Shown in pieces: positions 19,567 through 28,755 of a stretch of 64,000 nt of DNA. The notes below the pieces were generated by a model. The model saw nothing but the letters and a program-made list of their open reading frames with translations. It searched no databases and was not told the DNA's origin. The DNA is from Comamonadaceae bacterium. GTDB taxonomy: Bacteria; Pseudomonadota; Gammaproteobacteria; Burkholderiales; Burkholderiaceae_C. The position numbers and the translations under genes are program-made. The DNA is taken from positions 1-64,000 of the forward strand of contig CANBWP010000010.1 in the NCBI GenBank assembly GCA_947373185.1, written 5' to 3'. Numbering within the stretch: position 1 is the first letter of the stretch; every line of letters starts with the position of its first letter.

Positions 19567-20916
19567 ATGTCCACTGTCTTTAACTTCACCTTCGTACCTT
19601 GGTTTCGCTCGGTGGCGCCTTACATTCACATGCACCGTGGCAAAACCCTGGTGGTGGGCATTGCAGGGGAAGCCATCGCGGCGGGCAAACTACAGCACTT
19701 GGCACAAGACTTGGCCTTGATTCAGAGCATGGGCGTCAAAATTGTCTTGGTTCATGGATTCAGACCACAGGTCAACGAGCAGCTCAAGGCCAAAGGCCAC
19801 ACGCCCAAGTACTCCCACGGCATCCGCATCACGGATGAAGTAGCGCTTGATTGCGCGCAAGAAGCTGCAGGCCAATTGCGTTACGAAATCGAAGCGGCCT
19901 TCAGCCAAGGTTTGCCCAATACCCCCATGGCGGGCTCGACGGTTCGCGTCATCAGTGGCAACTTCTTAACAGCGCGCCCAGTCGGCATTGTCGACGGCGT
20001 TGATTTTCAGCACTCTGGTTTGGTTCGAAAAGTCGACGTGGCTGGCATCACCCAAACGCTGGACATGGGCGCCATGGTGCTGTTATCGCCTTTTGGCTTC
20101 TCCCCCACGGGGGAAGCCTTTAACTTGTCCATGGAAGAAGTGGCCACCAGTGTGGCCATTGAACTTCAAGCAGACAAGTTGATTTTCCTGACCGAAATAC
20201 CTGGTCTTCGAATCAAACCCACCGAACCAGAATCTGAAGACAACCCGATCGATACCGAATTGCCTTTGGCTGCTGCCGAAGATTTGCTGAAAAAGTTGCC
20301 GGCACCCTTGCTGCCCACGGATCACGCTTTTTACTTGCAGCATTGCGTCAAGGCCTGCAAAGAAGGTGTTGAGCGCAGCCACATCTTGCCCTTTTCTGTC
20401 GATGGGGCTTTGTTGCTTGAGATCTATGTTCACGATGGCATTGGCACCATGGTGGTCGATGAAAAACTCGAAGAGTTGCGCGAAGCGACCCACGACGATG
20501 TCGGTGGCATCTTGCAGCTCATTGAGCCCTTCGAAAACGACGGCACGCTGGTCAAGCGCGACAGAACGGAAATTGAACGCGATGTCGATCACTACACCGT
20601 CATCGAACATGATGGTGTTATTTTTGCCTGTGCCGCACTCTACCCCTACGCCGAAGCCAAAACAGCCGAGATGGCCGCGCTGACCGTGTCACCGCAATCG
20701 CAGGGTCAAGGCGATGGCGAGAAGGTTTTGAAGCGCATTGAGCAGCGCGCACGCGCCATGGGTTTGCAAAGTATTTTTGTATTGACCACCCGAACCATGC
20801 ATTGGTTCATCAAGCGTGGCTTTGTGCAAGTCGATGCCGATTGGCTGCCCGAGGGCCGCAAACGCAAATACAACTGGGATCGACGCAGTCAAGTCTTGGT
20901 TAAAAAGCTCAGCTGA
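19567..20916 (+). CDS. argA: N-acetylglutamate synthase
   Basis: Acetylates glutamate with acetyl-CoA, the first step of arginine synthesis. The 449 residues comprise an N-terminal amino-acid-kinase-like domain (about 1-290, GKTLVVGIAGEA... KIVLVHGFRPQV), which binds the feedback inhibitor arginine, and a C-terminal GNAT acetyltransferase domain (about 300-440, AALTVSPQSQGQGDGEKVL). The last 8 bp overlap the convergent dsbB stop region. The start lies near the divergent hrpA start. Confidence 0.94.
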   Translation: MSTVFNFTFVPWFRSVAPYIHMHRGKTLVVGIAGEAIAAGKLQHLAQDLALIQSMGVKIVLVHGFRPQVNEQLKAKGHTPKYSHGIRITDEVALDCAQEAAGQLRYEIEAAFSQGLPNTPMAGSTVRVISGNFLTARPVGIVDGVDFQHSGLVRKVDVAGITQTLDMGAMVLLSPFGFSPTGEAFNLSMEEVATSVAIELQADKLIFLTEIPGLRIKPTEPESEDNPIDTELPLAAAEDLLKKLPAPLLPTDHAFYLQHCVKACKEGVERSHILPFSVDGALLLEIYVHDGIGTMVVDEKLEELREATHDDVGGILQLIEPFENDGTLVKRDRTEIERDVDHYTVIEHDGVIFACAALYPYAEAKTAEMAALTVSPQSQGQGDGEKVLKRIEQRARAMGLQSIFVLTTRTMHWFIKRGFVQVDADWLPEGRKRKYNWDRRSQVLVKKLS

Positions 20917-21445
20917 CTTGGCTTGTCGGAGGCGAGACCCATCCGTCACGCCAACGCAAGGCCAGCATCAAGAGCAGGATGCTGCCAAAGACCAAGAATG
21001 ACCAGTTGGCAATTGAGCCCCCCAGAAAGGTCCAATCGACCTTGGTGCAGTCGCCACTGCCCTTGAAAATCATGGGCACCAAACGTTGCATGGGAAAGTT
21101 TTCGACCATGCCATAAAAGTCGCGGCCACACGAAACTATCTCGGGTGGATACCACTGCAGCCATGACTGACGAGCTGCCACAAAGGCACCAAAACCTGCT
21201 GTCACAAAAACCAGCCACGACATGATGAGGGTGCGAAGGGGTGCTCGCGCGCTAGTCCCGAGCACGCAGCACAAAATGATGCCCATCATGGCGTAGCGCT
21301 GAACGATGCACATGGGGCATGGCAAGGTGCCCAAATAATTTTGCAAATACAAAATACCAAACAACAACATGCACACACACCCAGCGGCCACCAGGGCAAG
21401 CCACCGTTGAGTGGGCCATCGCATCAGCGCATTCAGTGAGTTCAT
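20909..21445 (-). CDS. dsbB: DsbB, quinone-dependent thiol oxidase
   Basis: 178-residue inner-membrane protein with four transmembrane helices that re-oxidises DsbA using quinone. The first periplasmic pair is PCPMC in LGTLPCPMCIVQR. The second pair is expected in the next periplasmic loop, where Cys residues occur in PEIVSCGRDFYG and GSGDCTKVD. The frame is open further upstream into the fpr gene, but the ATG at 21445 gives the family N-terminus. It lies 34 bp after fpr on the same strand and is probably co-transcribed. Confidence 0.93.
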   Translation of the reverse strand: MNSLNALMRWPTQRWLALVAAGCVCMLLFGILYLQNYLGTLPCPMCIVQRYAMMGIILCCVLGTSARAPLRTLIMSWLVFVTAGFGAFVAARQSWLQWYPPEIVSCGRDFYGMVENFPMQRLVPMIFKGSGDCTKVDWTFLGGSIANWSFLVFGSILLLMLALRWRDGWVSPPTSQVS

Positions 21446-21479
21446 GTGGTTGGCCTGTCTGTTTGGAGGTGACGAAGCA

Positions 21480-22256
21480 TTAACTCTCGACGAAAGCACG
21501 CTCAATGACGAACTGCCCTGGTGTGCTGGTATTGCCTTCGACAAAACCCCGTTTTTCACAGAGTGATTTGAGATCACGCAGCATTTCTGGGCTGCCGCAA
21601 ATCATGACGCGATCTTCCTCTGCGTTGAGCAAGGGAATGCCCAAGTCTGCACTGATTTTGCCGTTCTCGAGCAAATCAGTGACACGGCCTTGATGAACAA
21701 AAGGTTCGCGCGTCACAGTGGGGTAATAAAGCAGTTGCTTGCTGACCATCTCGCCCAAGAATTCATTTTGGGGCAGCGCTTGGGTGATGAAGTCGTGATA
21801 CGCCAATTCTTTGACTTCACGAACCCCGTGCAGCAGCACCACTTGTTCGAAACGTTCATAAGTTTCAGGATCGCGAATGATGCTCATGAAAGGCGCCAAT
21901 CCTGTGCCAGTGCCAATCAGGTACAAACGTTTGGCAGGCGTGAGGTAGTCAATCAGCAAAGTGCCTGTGGGTTTGCGCCCCACCACAATGGTGTCACCGA
22001 CTTGAATATGCTGCAGCTTGGAAGTGAGGGGGCCGTCTTGTACTTTGATACTCAAGAATTCCAAATGTTCTTCGTAATTGGCACTGGCAATGCTGTAAGC
22101 ACGCAACAGCGGTTTGCCGTTGTCACCACGCAAGCCAATCATGGTGAAATGGCCATTTGAAAATCGCAGTGCCTGGTCACGTGTGGTGGTGAAGCTGAAC
22201 AATCGGTCAGTCCAGTGGTGAACGCTCAGGACTTTTTCTTCTAAAAATGCACTCAT
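21480..22256 (-). CDS. fpr: Ferredoxin/flavodoxin-NADP+ reductase
   Basis: 258-residue FAD enzyme exchanging electrons between NADPH and ferredoxin or flavodoxin. The FAD-binding LLRAYSIAS and NADP-binding GTGTGLAPFMSIIRD motifs are clear. The C-terminus VIERAFVES is of the bacterial subclass I type (compare the AFVEK-like ends of Azotobacter and Rhodobacter enzymes). In related bacteria fpr supports oxidative-stress repair. It is divergent from yggX, an iron-sulfur protection gene, with a palindrome in the shared intergenic region. Confidence 0.94.
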   Translation of the reverse strand: MSAFLEEKVLSVHHWTDRLFSFTTTRDQALRFSNGHFTMIGLRGDNGKPLLRAYSIASANYEEHLEFLSIKVQDGPLTSKLQHIQVGDTIVVGRKPTGTLLIDYLTPAKRLYLIGTGTGLAPFMSIIRDPETYERFEQVVLLHGVREVKELAYHDFITQALPQNEFLGEMVSKQLLYYPTVTREPFVHQGRVTDLLENGKISADLGIPLLNAEEDRVMICGSPEMLRDLKSLCEKRGFVEGNTSTPGQFVIERAFVES

Positions 22257-22305
22257 AAAACTTAGGGGAATTTAAACAAAACATGCCATTTTCAGGCTTA
22301 TTCGC

Positions 22306-22322
22306 TTGTATTGGAAATACAA
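22306..22322. promoter_or_regulatory. 17-bp palindrome between fpr and yggX
   Basis: TTGTATT-GGA-AATACAA is a perfect 7-3-7 inverted repeat, 50 bp upstream of fpr and 52 bp upstream of yggX, with AT-rich promoter-like sequence beside it (TTTATATCCCTATAGAT). It is probably an operator shared by two oxidative-stress genes. It does not match the SoxR or Fur consensus that I know. Confidence 0.55.
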
Positions 22323-22373
22323 TAATTTTATATCCCTATAGATAAGCCATCTTAAGCATCATCAAGGAACACC

Positions 22374-22649
22374 ATGGCCCGCACCGTTAAATGCATCAAA
22401 TTGGACATCGAAGCTGAAGGCTTGGACTTCCCACCCTACCCTGGTGAACTGGGCAAACGCATTTGGGAGAGCGTCAGCAAAGAGGCTTGGGCCGCCTGGC
22501 TCAAGCACCAAACCATGTTGGTCAATGAAAACCGCTTGAACTTGGCCGACGCACGCGCTCGCCAATATTTAGCCCGCCAAATGGAAAACCATTTCTTTGG
22601 CACTGGCGCTGACGCAGCCCAAGGCTATGTCCCGCCCCCCAGCGCCTGA
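22374..22649 (+). CDS. yggX: Probable Fe(2+)-trafficking protein YggX
   Basis: 91 residues beginning [25 protein letters not shown], the invariant N-terminal region of the family including the conserved Cys7. YggX protects iron-sulfur clusters from oxidative damage and helps deliver iron. The length is typical. AAGGA precedes the ATG. The last 23 bp overlap the start of mnmC in another frame, so the two genes are probably translationally coupled. Confidence 0.95.
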   Translation: MARTVKCIKLDIEAEGLDFPPYPGELGKRIWESVSKEAWAAWLKHQTMLVNENRLNLADARARQYLARQMENHFFGTGADAAQGYVPPPSA

Positions 22650-24381
22650 TTTCCACGCGCACCATTGGCAACAGCGTGAAGCTTGGCAACGAAGCTGGCA
22701 CGCATTAGACACCGCCTTTGGTCGTGGCGAATCATTCTGCAACACCCTCGCTGCATGGCGCGCTGACCGTCATGCCCCGCATCAGCTTTTCTACTCAGCA
22801 TTCACACTTGAGCCCCCTTCCCAAATAGACCCTCGCATCGCAACAGCTTGCTTGGGTCTCTTGCCTGGGGTTCATCGAATCTTGTTTGAGCAAGGCCGTG
22901 TTCAGCTGACACTTTGCATTGGCGCAATCGCATCATCCACATCGCAGTTGGCGCGTGAGATTGATCTGCCCGCAGACAGCATTTGCGTGCCAGACTTTAC
23001 AGATTGGGATGTTCGCAGCATTGCACGATTGTGCAAACGGGGCACCCACATCACGTGGCTGCATGCACCCAAGGCTATGCCGCCACAACTTCAAGGCACG
23101 GGATTTCAAGCCACCAACACGGCACAGACAGCGGTCTATCAGCCCCATTGGCAAGCCAAAACAAGTCTTCGCAGTGCTGCGACGCCAAGCACATCTCATT
23201 CTTCCAAGGTGGTGGTCATCGGTGCGGGACTTGCAGGTTCAGCCGCTGCTTACAGTTTGGCATCTAGAGGCTGGCAAGTCGCGGTGTTGGACCAAGGTTC
23301 GCAATTAGGCGCAGGCGCATCCGGATTGCCGGCTGGCATCTTTGCCACCCATGTCTCCCCGGACAACAATGTGTTGTCGCGCATCACGCGTGATGGTGTC
23401 AGGGCGACCCTTCAAAGGGCCGAACACTTGCTCGAAAGACACCGAGAGTGGGACTTGGCACATTTGTTAGAACACCGCTTCCAAGGCAAAAGGCAATTGC
23501 CCCAAGCTGATTTGTGGCCGACTGCTGGCCACGAATGGAGCACCAACGCCAATACCGCACAAAGAACAAGCGGTGGCCTTGCGACAGACACACCTGCCCT
23601 GTGGCATGCCCTAGCAGGCTGGATTCAAACGCAAGCCTTGGTCAAAGCGCAACTGAGCATCCATGGCATCCATACACAGACCCAAGCTTGTGTTGCCAAG
23701 TTGGTTCGTCACCACGCTGAATGGCACGTTTTGGACGCGCATGAAAAGGTCTTGGCTTCAGCACCGCACATCGTCGTGGCCACAGCACATGGCTGCCAGG
23801 ATTTACTTGATTCGGTGGACCTCCAAGCAAGGCCTGAATCCTTACGCCGCCCTCACCTGCCCATCACCGCTTTGCGTGGTCAAGTGACCTATGGCCCCAT
23901 GAACGCATTGCCAGCAGCTTTGAGAAACAATCTCCCCACTTTCCCAGTCAATGGCCATGGCAGTTACATCGGCCAGCTCAAGTCACTTGCGCCTGAGAAC
24001 CAAGCGCCTTATTGGATCGTCGGCTCTAGTTTTCAGCGCCATGATTTAGACACCCGGCCACGTGCAGAAGATCAGCAAAGCAACCTCAAACAATGGTCTG
24101 AACTCATGCCCGCTTGGCATGACGACATTCTCCATGGTGTGGACCTGAACCAAACCAAGGCCTGGGCCTCAGTTCGTGCCGCATTGCCCGATCGCTTGCC
24201 AGCTGTGGGGGCGCTGAAACATCCAGACTTCCAAGGCATTCAGCTTTGCACAGGGATGGGAGCCAGAGGCATCAGCTGGTCCGTCTTGTGTGGCGAATTG
24301 TTGGCCGCACACCTGACGCATGAACCGCTGCCAATGGCGGCATCTTTGGCCCAACTGATGGCCGCGTCTCGATTTGGCTAA
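22627..24381 (+). CDS. mnmC: MnmC-like protein: intact FAD oxidoreductase domain, degenerate methyltransferase domain
   Basis: Normal MnmC first removes the carboxymethyl group of cmnm5(s2)U34 in tRNA (C-terminal FAD domain), then methylates the amine (N-terminal SAM domain). Here the C-terminal half (about residue 195 on) is sound, with [21 protein letters not shown] and a MnmC-type [16 protein letters not shown]. In the N-terminal half, family landmarks can be aligned, but the SAM loop reads [12 protein letters not shown] instead of the usual ETGFGTGLNFL. The LDGF catalytic stretch reads VPDF, and the GFGRKREM segment is missing. The ATG at 22627 lies inside the end of yggX. Probably oxidase only. 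Confidence 0.85.
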   Translation: MSRPPAPDFHAHHWQQREAWQRSWHALDTAFGRGESFCNTLAAWRADRHAPHQLFYSAFTLEPPSQIDPRIATACLGLLPGVHRILFEQGRVQLTLCIGAIASSTSQLAREIDLPADSICVPDFTDWDVRSIARLCKRGTHITWLHAPKAMPPQLQGTGFQATNTAQTAVYQPHWQAKTSLRSAATPSTSHSSKVVVIGAGLAGSAAAYSLASRGWQVAVLDQGSQLGAGASGLPAGIFATHVSPDNNVLSRITRDGVRATLQRAEHLLERHREWDLAHLLEHRFQGKRQLPQADLWPTAGHEWSTNANTAQRTSGGLATDTPALWHALAGWIQTQALVKAQLSIHGIHTQTQACVAKLVRHHAEWHVLDAHEKVLASAPHIVVATAHGCQDLLDSVDLQARPESLRRPHLPITALRGQVTYGPMNALPAALRNNLPTFPVNGHGSYIGQLKSLAPENQAPYWIVGSSFQRHDLDTRPRAEDQQSNLKQWSELMPAWHDDILHGVDLNQTKAWASVRAALPDRLPAVGALKHPDFQGIQLCTGMGARGISWSVLCGELLAAHLTHEPLPMAASLAQLMAASRFG

Positions 24382-24389
24382 ATCAAACT

Positions 24390-25589
24390 TTATTGCTGCG
24401 CTGCAGAGGGTCGACGCAACTTCACGTAGGCATCTGAGGGCTGGTAGTTTTTACCATCGGCATAGCGCCACTGTGTCATGCTGCCCTGATTGCCACGCAC
24501 ATCCAATTTGCCCACATAAGCACCCATGGTGGACTGTTGGTCAAGCGCGCGAAACTCAGCAGGGCCAAAGGGGGTGGAGAATTTCAAACCGCGCATGGCC
24601 AGCACCAATTTTTCATTGTCGGTGCTTCCCGCTTTTTTGATTGCGGCAAAGATCGCTTGCATGGTGGCATAACCCACCACGGATCCCACCTTGGGGTTCT
24701 CTTTGAACTTTTTGTAATAGTTGGCGGCAAACGAAGCATGTTCCTTGGCATCAATTTGATCCCAAGGGTAGCCCGTCACGATCCAGCCCTTTGGCGTTTC
24801 GTCTTTCAAAACTTCCAAATACTCTGGCTCTCCTGACAACAAGGACACCACGGGTACTTTGGGGAAAATGCCGCGCTGATTGCCCTCACGCACCAGCTTG
24901 GCCAAATCTGCGCCAAAGGTCACGTTGAAAATGGCATCCGGCTTGCTTTGCATGAGTGCGCTCAAACTGCTGCCAGCGTCAATTTTGCCGAGGGCGGGCC
25001 ATTGCTCTGCCACAAATTCAACATCCGGACGTTTGGCTTTCAAGAGCTCTTTGAAACTGGCCACTGCACTCTGACCGTATTCGTAATTGGGTGCCAAAGT
25101 TGCCCAACGTTTGGCGGGTAATTTGGCAGCTTCTTCCACCAACATGGCCGCTTGCATGTAGGTGCTGGGGCGCAAGCGGAACGTGTAGCGATTTCCTTTT
25201 TCCCAAACGATGGCATCGGTCAGGGGCTCACTGGCAACAAAAATTCGTTTGTTCTTGGCCGCATGGTCGGCCAGTGCCAAGCCCACGTTCGACAAAAAAC
25301 CACCGGCCAGTACATCCACTTTTTCTTGGCTGGTCAGCTCGATGGCGTGGCGCAAGGCTTCCTCAGGTTTACCCGCATCATCACGTGCAACCACTTCGAC
25401 CTTGCGACCCAACAAACCGCCGGCCGCATTGATCTCTTCGACGGCCAATTGCCAGCCTTGTTTGTAGGGTTGGGTGAATTGAGGGATGGCGGAATAGCTG
25501 TTGATTTCACCAATCCGAATCGGCGTCTGCGCCTGCAAAGACATGGCAGGCAGGGCGAACAGCAAACCCTTTAGCAACAAAGACCTCAT
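24390..25589 (-). CDS. ABC transporter substrate-binding protein (Leu/Ile/Val family)
   Basis: 399-residue type 1 periplasmic binding protein. A Sec signal peptide MRSLLLKGLLFALPAMSLQA is followed by TPIRIGEINSYSAIPQFTQPYKQGWQLAVEEINAAGG, the usual opening of this family. No permease or ATPase gene is adjacent, so it either works with a distant transporter or is an orphan. It ends 8 bp from the convergent mnmC stop. The ligand is unknown. Confidence 0.88.
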   Translation of the reverse strand: MRSLLLKGLLFALPAMSLQAQTPIRIGEINSYSAIPQFTQPYKQGWQLAVEEINAAGGLLGRKVEVVARDDAGKPEEALRHAIELTSQEKVDVLAGGFLSNVGLALADHAAKNKRIFVASEPLTDAIVWEKGNRYTFRLRPSTYMQAAMLVEEAAKLPAKRWATLAPNYEYGQSAVASFKELLKAKRPDVEFVAEQWPALGKIDAGSSLSALMQSKPDAIFNVTFGADLAKLVREGNQRGIFPKVPVVSLLSGEPEYLEVLKDETPKGWIVTGYPWDQIDAKEHASFAANYYKKFKENPKVGSVVGYATMQAIFAAIKKAGSTDNEKLVLAMRGLKFSTPFGPAEFRALDQQSTMGAYVGKLDVRGNQGSMTQWRYADGKNYQPSDAYVKLRRPSAAQQ

Positions 25590-25689
25590 ACCAAACTCCT
25601 CAAAAGCGAAACTGTATCAGCTTGGCAAAACCCAGACTGATTTCGGACCAATAGGGACATGTCAGTCGCTCTTATGATCAATAAGCATA

Positions 25690-25723
25690 TATGTCAAACG
25701 AATAAATAGTTTGTTTTGACATA
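25690..25723. promoter_or_regulatory. Inverted repeat upstream of the cys operon
   Basis: TATGTCAAAC (25690-25699) and GTTTTGACATA (25713-25723) form an interrupted inverted repeat in the AT-rich region ahead of cysI. CysB, a LysR-type regulator, controls cys operons in proteobacteria from sites of this kind of position and composition. Assignment to CysB is inference from context. Confidence 0.45.
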
Positions 25724-25788
25724 AAGAACCGCTAGAGTTCATGCCTTCATCGGAAAAATCCGACGTCTTACCCTTGCTCTATTTCCAG

Positions 25789-27573
25789 ATGTACCAATAC
25801 ACAGAATTTGACCGCCAGTTTGTGAAACTGCGTGCAGCTCAGCACCGAGACCAACTCGAGCGCTGGCAATCAGGCCAGCTCGCCGACGAAGAGTTTCGCC
25901 CCCTGCGACTTCAAAATGGCTGGTATGTCCAGCGTTACGCCCCCATGTTGCGGGTTGCAGTGCCCTATGGCGAAATCTCCAGCAAGCAACTCAGTGTTTT
26001 GGCCCAAATTGCCAAAGAGTTCGACCAACCTGAAGCCCATTTGTTTGCAAATGCACAAACTCAACAAGACCTGTTGCCCGGCAAGTCGCCACGTCTGATC
26101 AAAGGCTACGGTCACTTCACGACCCGTCAAAACGTCCAGTTCAACTGGATTCCTCTCGACAAATCGGCCGATGTCATGGACTTGCTGGCCACCGTCGACA
26201 TGCATGGCATTCAGACCAGTGGCAATTGCATTCGCAACATCACCACCGATGAGTTGGCAGGTGTGGCCGTGGACGAGCTGGTAGACCCCCGCCCCTATGC
26301 GGAAATTCTGCGCCAATGGAGCACCTTGCACCCTGAGTTCGCCTTCCTGCCACGCAAGTTCAAAATTGCCATCTCAGGCGCAACAGAAGACCGCGCCGCC
26401 ATGGGTTGGCATGACGTTGGCTTGCAAGTCCTGAAAAATTCACAAGGTGAAATTGGCTTCAAGGTTTGGGCGGGTGGTGGCATGGGTCGCACGCCCATCA
26501 TTGGCACCTTGATTCGTGAGTTCCTGCCATGGCAAGACATCATGAACTACCTAGAAGCAGTGGTTCGTGTTTACAACCGCTGGGGTCGACGTGACAACCT
26601 GTACAAAGCACGCATCAAAATATTGGTAAAGGCTGAAGGACAGCGTTACATCGATGAAGTCGAAGCTGAATTTCAACAGATCATCAACCACGATGGCGCA
26701 CCGCACACCATCACCCAAGCAGAGTTCAACCGTGTGGCGGCCTGCTTTGTGGAACCTCAGGCACCTGCCGAGCTGAAAGCTTCTGGCCACGCCGATTTGA
26801 CTGACCCCGCATTCCAACGCTGGCAACAACAAAACGTTGCACCCCACAAGAACCCAGACCTGCGCGCTGTCACCCTGTCATTCAAGCGTTTGGGCTTGGC
26901 ACCCGGGGATGCCACTGCAGAGCAACTTGAAGCCTCGGCGCAACTTACCGCTAAATATTCACGCGGTGAAGCACGTGTCACGCACGCCCAAAACTTGGTG
27001 CTGCCTTGGGTTCATGTGGCGCAACTTTATGACTTGTGGCAAGAAGCCAAAGCGCTGGGCTTTGCCAGCCCCAATGTGGGCCTGCTGAACGACATGATTG
27101 CTTGCCCAGGCGGGGACTATTGCGCACTGGCCAATGCGCGCGCCATTCCAGTGGCCGCTGCCATTTCTGAACGCTACCAAGACTTGGACGAACTCGACGA
27201 CTTGGGCCCCATCGATTTGCACATCAGCGGATGCATCAACTCCTGCGGCCACCATCACAGTGGCCACATTGGCATATTGGGTGTCGATAAAGATGGCAAA
27301 GAGTGGTACCAAGTCACTTTGGGCGGCTCTGATGGCAGCACACTTTCTGGCACAGCCACACCCGGCAAAGTGGTGGGCCCCTCTTTCTCTGCTGCAGAAG
27401 TACCTGAAGTGATTGAAGCCGTGATCAACACCTACCTTGCCCATCGTTTGCCGGCAAATGACAACGCATCCGGTCGTTCTGAGTACTTCATTGAAACCTT
27501 GCGCCGGATCGGCCAAGACCCCTTCAAGCAAGCGGCCAACGCAGCCCGTCACCCAGAGCTCACGCTCGCCTGA
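25789..27573 (+). CDS. cysI: Sulfite reductase hemoprotein (nitrite/sulfite reductase family)
   Basis: Reduces sulfite to sulfide with six electrons. Siroheme/[4Fe-4S] ligands are visible as CPGGDYC (C-x5-C) and GCINSCG (C-x3-C) in the C-terminal half, with two ferredoxin-like half domains. The frame is open from an ATG at 25741. I prefer 25789 because MYQYTEFDRQFVKLRAAQ is the conserved start, but neither ATG has a clear Shine-Dalgarno. No flavoprotein CysJ gene is adjacent. A ferredoxin and a ferredoxin reductase gene follow the operon. First gene of cysI-DUF934-cysH-cysD-cysN. Confidence 0.92.
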   Translation: MYQYTEFDRQFVKLRAAQHRDQLERWQSGQLADEEFRPLRLQNGWYVQRYAPMLRVAVPYGEISSKQLSVLAQIAKEFDQPEAHLFANAQTQQDLLPGKSPRLIKGYGHFTTRQNVQFNWIPLDKSADVMDLLATVDMHGIQTSGNCIRNITTDELAGVAVDELVDPRPYAEILRQWSTLHPEFAFLPRKFKIAISGATEDRAAMGWHDVGLQVLKNSQGEIGFKVWAGGGMGRTPIIGTLIREFLPWQDIMNYLEAVVRVYNRWGRRDNLYKARIKILVKAEGQRYIDEVEAEFQQIINHDGAPHTITQAEFNRVAACFVEPQAPAELKASGHADLTDPAFQRWQQQNVAPHKNPDLRAVTLSFKRLGLAPGDATAEQLEASAQLTAKYSRGEARVTHAQNLVLPWVHVAQLYDLWQEAKALGFASPNVGLLNDMIACPGGDYCALANARAIPVAAAISERYQDLDELDDLGPIDLHISGCINSCGHHHSGHIGILGVDKDGKEWYQVTLGGSDGSTLSGTATPGKVVGPSFSAAEVPEVIEAVINTYLAHRLPANDNASGRSEYFIETLRRIGQDPFKQAANAARHPELTLA

Positions 27574-27590
27574 AATCCATCTTGACTCCT

Positions 27591-27974
27591 ATGCAAATTC
27601 TGTCATTCAACGCACATGCAGTCGTCACGAACGACCCCAGCGTGCTCACGCTGACCAACGATATTGACCCCCGCAGCCTCTCGCTTGCAGGTGTGAAACG
27701 CATCGATTTGAATTTTCCCAAATTCACCGATGGCCGTGCATACAGCCAAGCCTTTTTGCTGCGCCGCAGGCTGGGTTTTCAAGGTGAAATCCGCGCCACA
27801 GGCGATGTTTTGATTGACCAATTGGTCTCGATGTCGCGGACTGGTTTTGATGTGGCGGTGTTGCGCGAAGGTTTAGATGCCACGGCTGCAGCGCGTCAAT
27901 TTGAGCGCTTCTCAGATTTCTATCAAGGCTCTGCCGTCGACACCCAACCGCACTTTGCAAAGGCTGCAGCATGA
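27591..27974 (+). CDS. DUF934 family protein of the cys operon
   Basis: 127 residues with the family core LNFPKFTDGRAYSQAFLLRRRLGFQGEIRATGDVL. Proteins of this family nearly always sit between sulfite reductase and APS reductase genes in proteobacteria. Their role is not established, but an auxiliary function for sulfite reductase is likely from context. The stop overlaps the cysH start as ATGA. A TTG at 27582 could add three residues, but the ATG at 27591 fits the family better. Confidence 0.9.
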   Translation: MQILSFNAHAVVTNDPSVLTLTNDIDPRSLSLAGVKRIDLNFPKFTDGRAYSQAFLLRRRLGFQGEIRATGDVLIDQLVSMSRTGFDVAVLREGLDATAAARQFERFSDFYQGSAVDTQPHFAKAAA

Positions 27975-28732
27975 GCACTTCAGCCCTGTCAATGAAAGGG
28001 GCTGCAGCGGGTCAAAAGGCCACGCAGCGGCACGCCAATCCAAGTACCCAGTACGCTGCAAAAGTGGCCGAAAGCTTGGCTTTGTTGCAACAAGCTGTGG
28101 CTGAATTCAACCCTGTCACACAAGCCTCGAGCCTGGGCGCTGAAGACGTCGTGATCACCCACCTGATCAACCAAAACGCCTTGAACATTCCCGTCTTCGT
28201 TTTGGAAACAGGCGCATTGCACCGTGAAACACTGGCATTGCTAGAGCGGACACAAGCCCACTCCACAGCGCCTGTCCATGTCTACCGCCCAGCCAACGAA
28301 CAGGTCATTGCCTTCGTCAAAACGCACGGACAAGACGCCATGTACGAAAGTCTTGCGCTTCGCAAAGCCTGCTGCCAAGTGCGCAAGCTGGGGCCATTGG
28401 CCGAAGCACTGAAAGGCCAACGCGCGTGGGTCACGGGCTTGCGCCGTGAACAATCGAGCAACCGCGCAGAAGTGCCGTTGATTGACCGCGCCGAAGATGC
28501 CAGCAAAGGCCTTCTCAAACTCAACCCCCTGGCCAATTGGACATGGGGGGATGTGTGGCACTACATCACGGTCAATCAAGTGGACTACAACCCCTTGCAC
28601 GATCAGTTTTTCCCCAGCATTGGTTGCGCCCCTTGCACCCGTGCCATCAGTCTGGGCGAAGAGTTTCGCGCGGGTCGTTGGTGGTGGGAAGACGAAGCCG
28701 CCAAGGAATGCGGTTTACACGCCCAAAAATAA
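27971..28732 (+). CDS. cysH: Assimilatory adenylylsulfate (APS) reductase
   Basis: Reduces adenylylsulfate to sulfite using thioredoxin or glutaredoxin. In the 253 residues the PP-loop-like region ASSLGAEDVVITHLI, the paired cysteines of KACCQVRK and the C-terminal CAPCTRA are visible. The CC...CxxC set ligates a [4Fe-4S] cluster and marks an APS reductase rather than a PAPS reductase, so no APS kinase is needed. This matches the absence of cysC nearby. The ATG overlaps the preceding stop. Confidence 0.93.
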   Translation: MSTSALSMKGAAAGQKATQRHANPSTQYAAKVAESLALLQQAVAEFNPVTQASSLGAEDVVITHLINQNALNIPVFVLETGALHRETLALLERTQAHSTAPVHVYRPANEQVIAFVKTHGQDAMYESLALRKACCQVRKLGPLAEALKGQRAWVTGLRREQSSNRAEVPLIDRAEDASKGLLKLNPLANWTWGDVWHYITVNQVDYNPLHDQFFPSIGCAPCTRAISLGEEFRAGRWWWEDEAAKECGLHAQK

Positions 28733-28755
28733 GCGCCTTCACAAAAAGAACCCCC

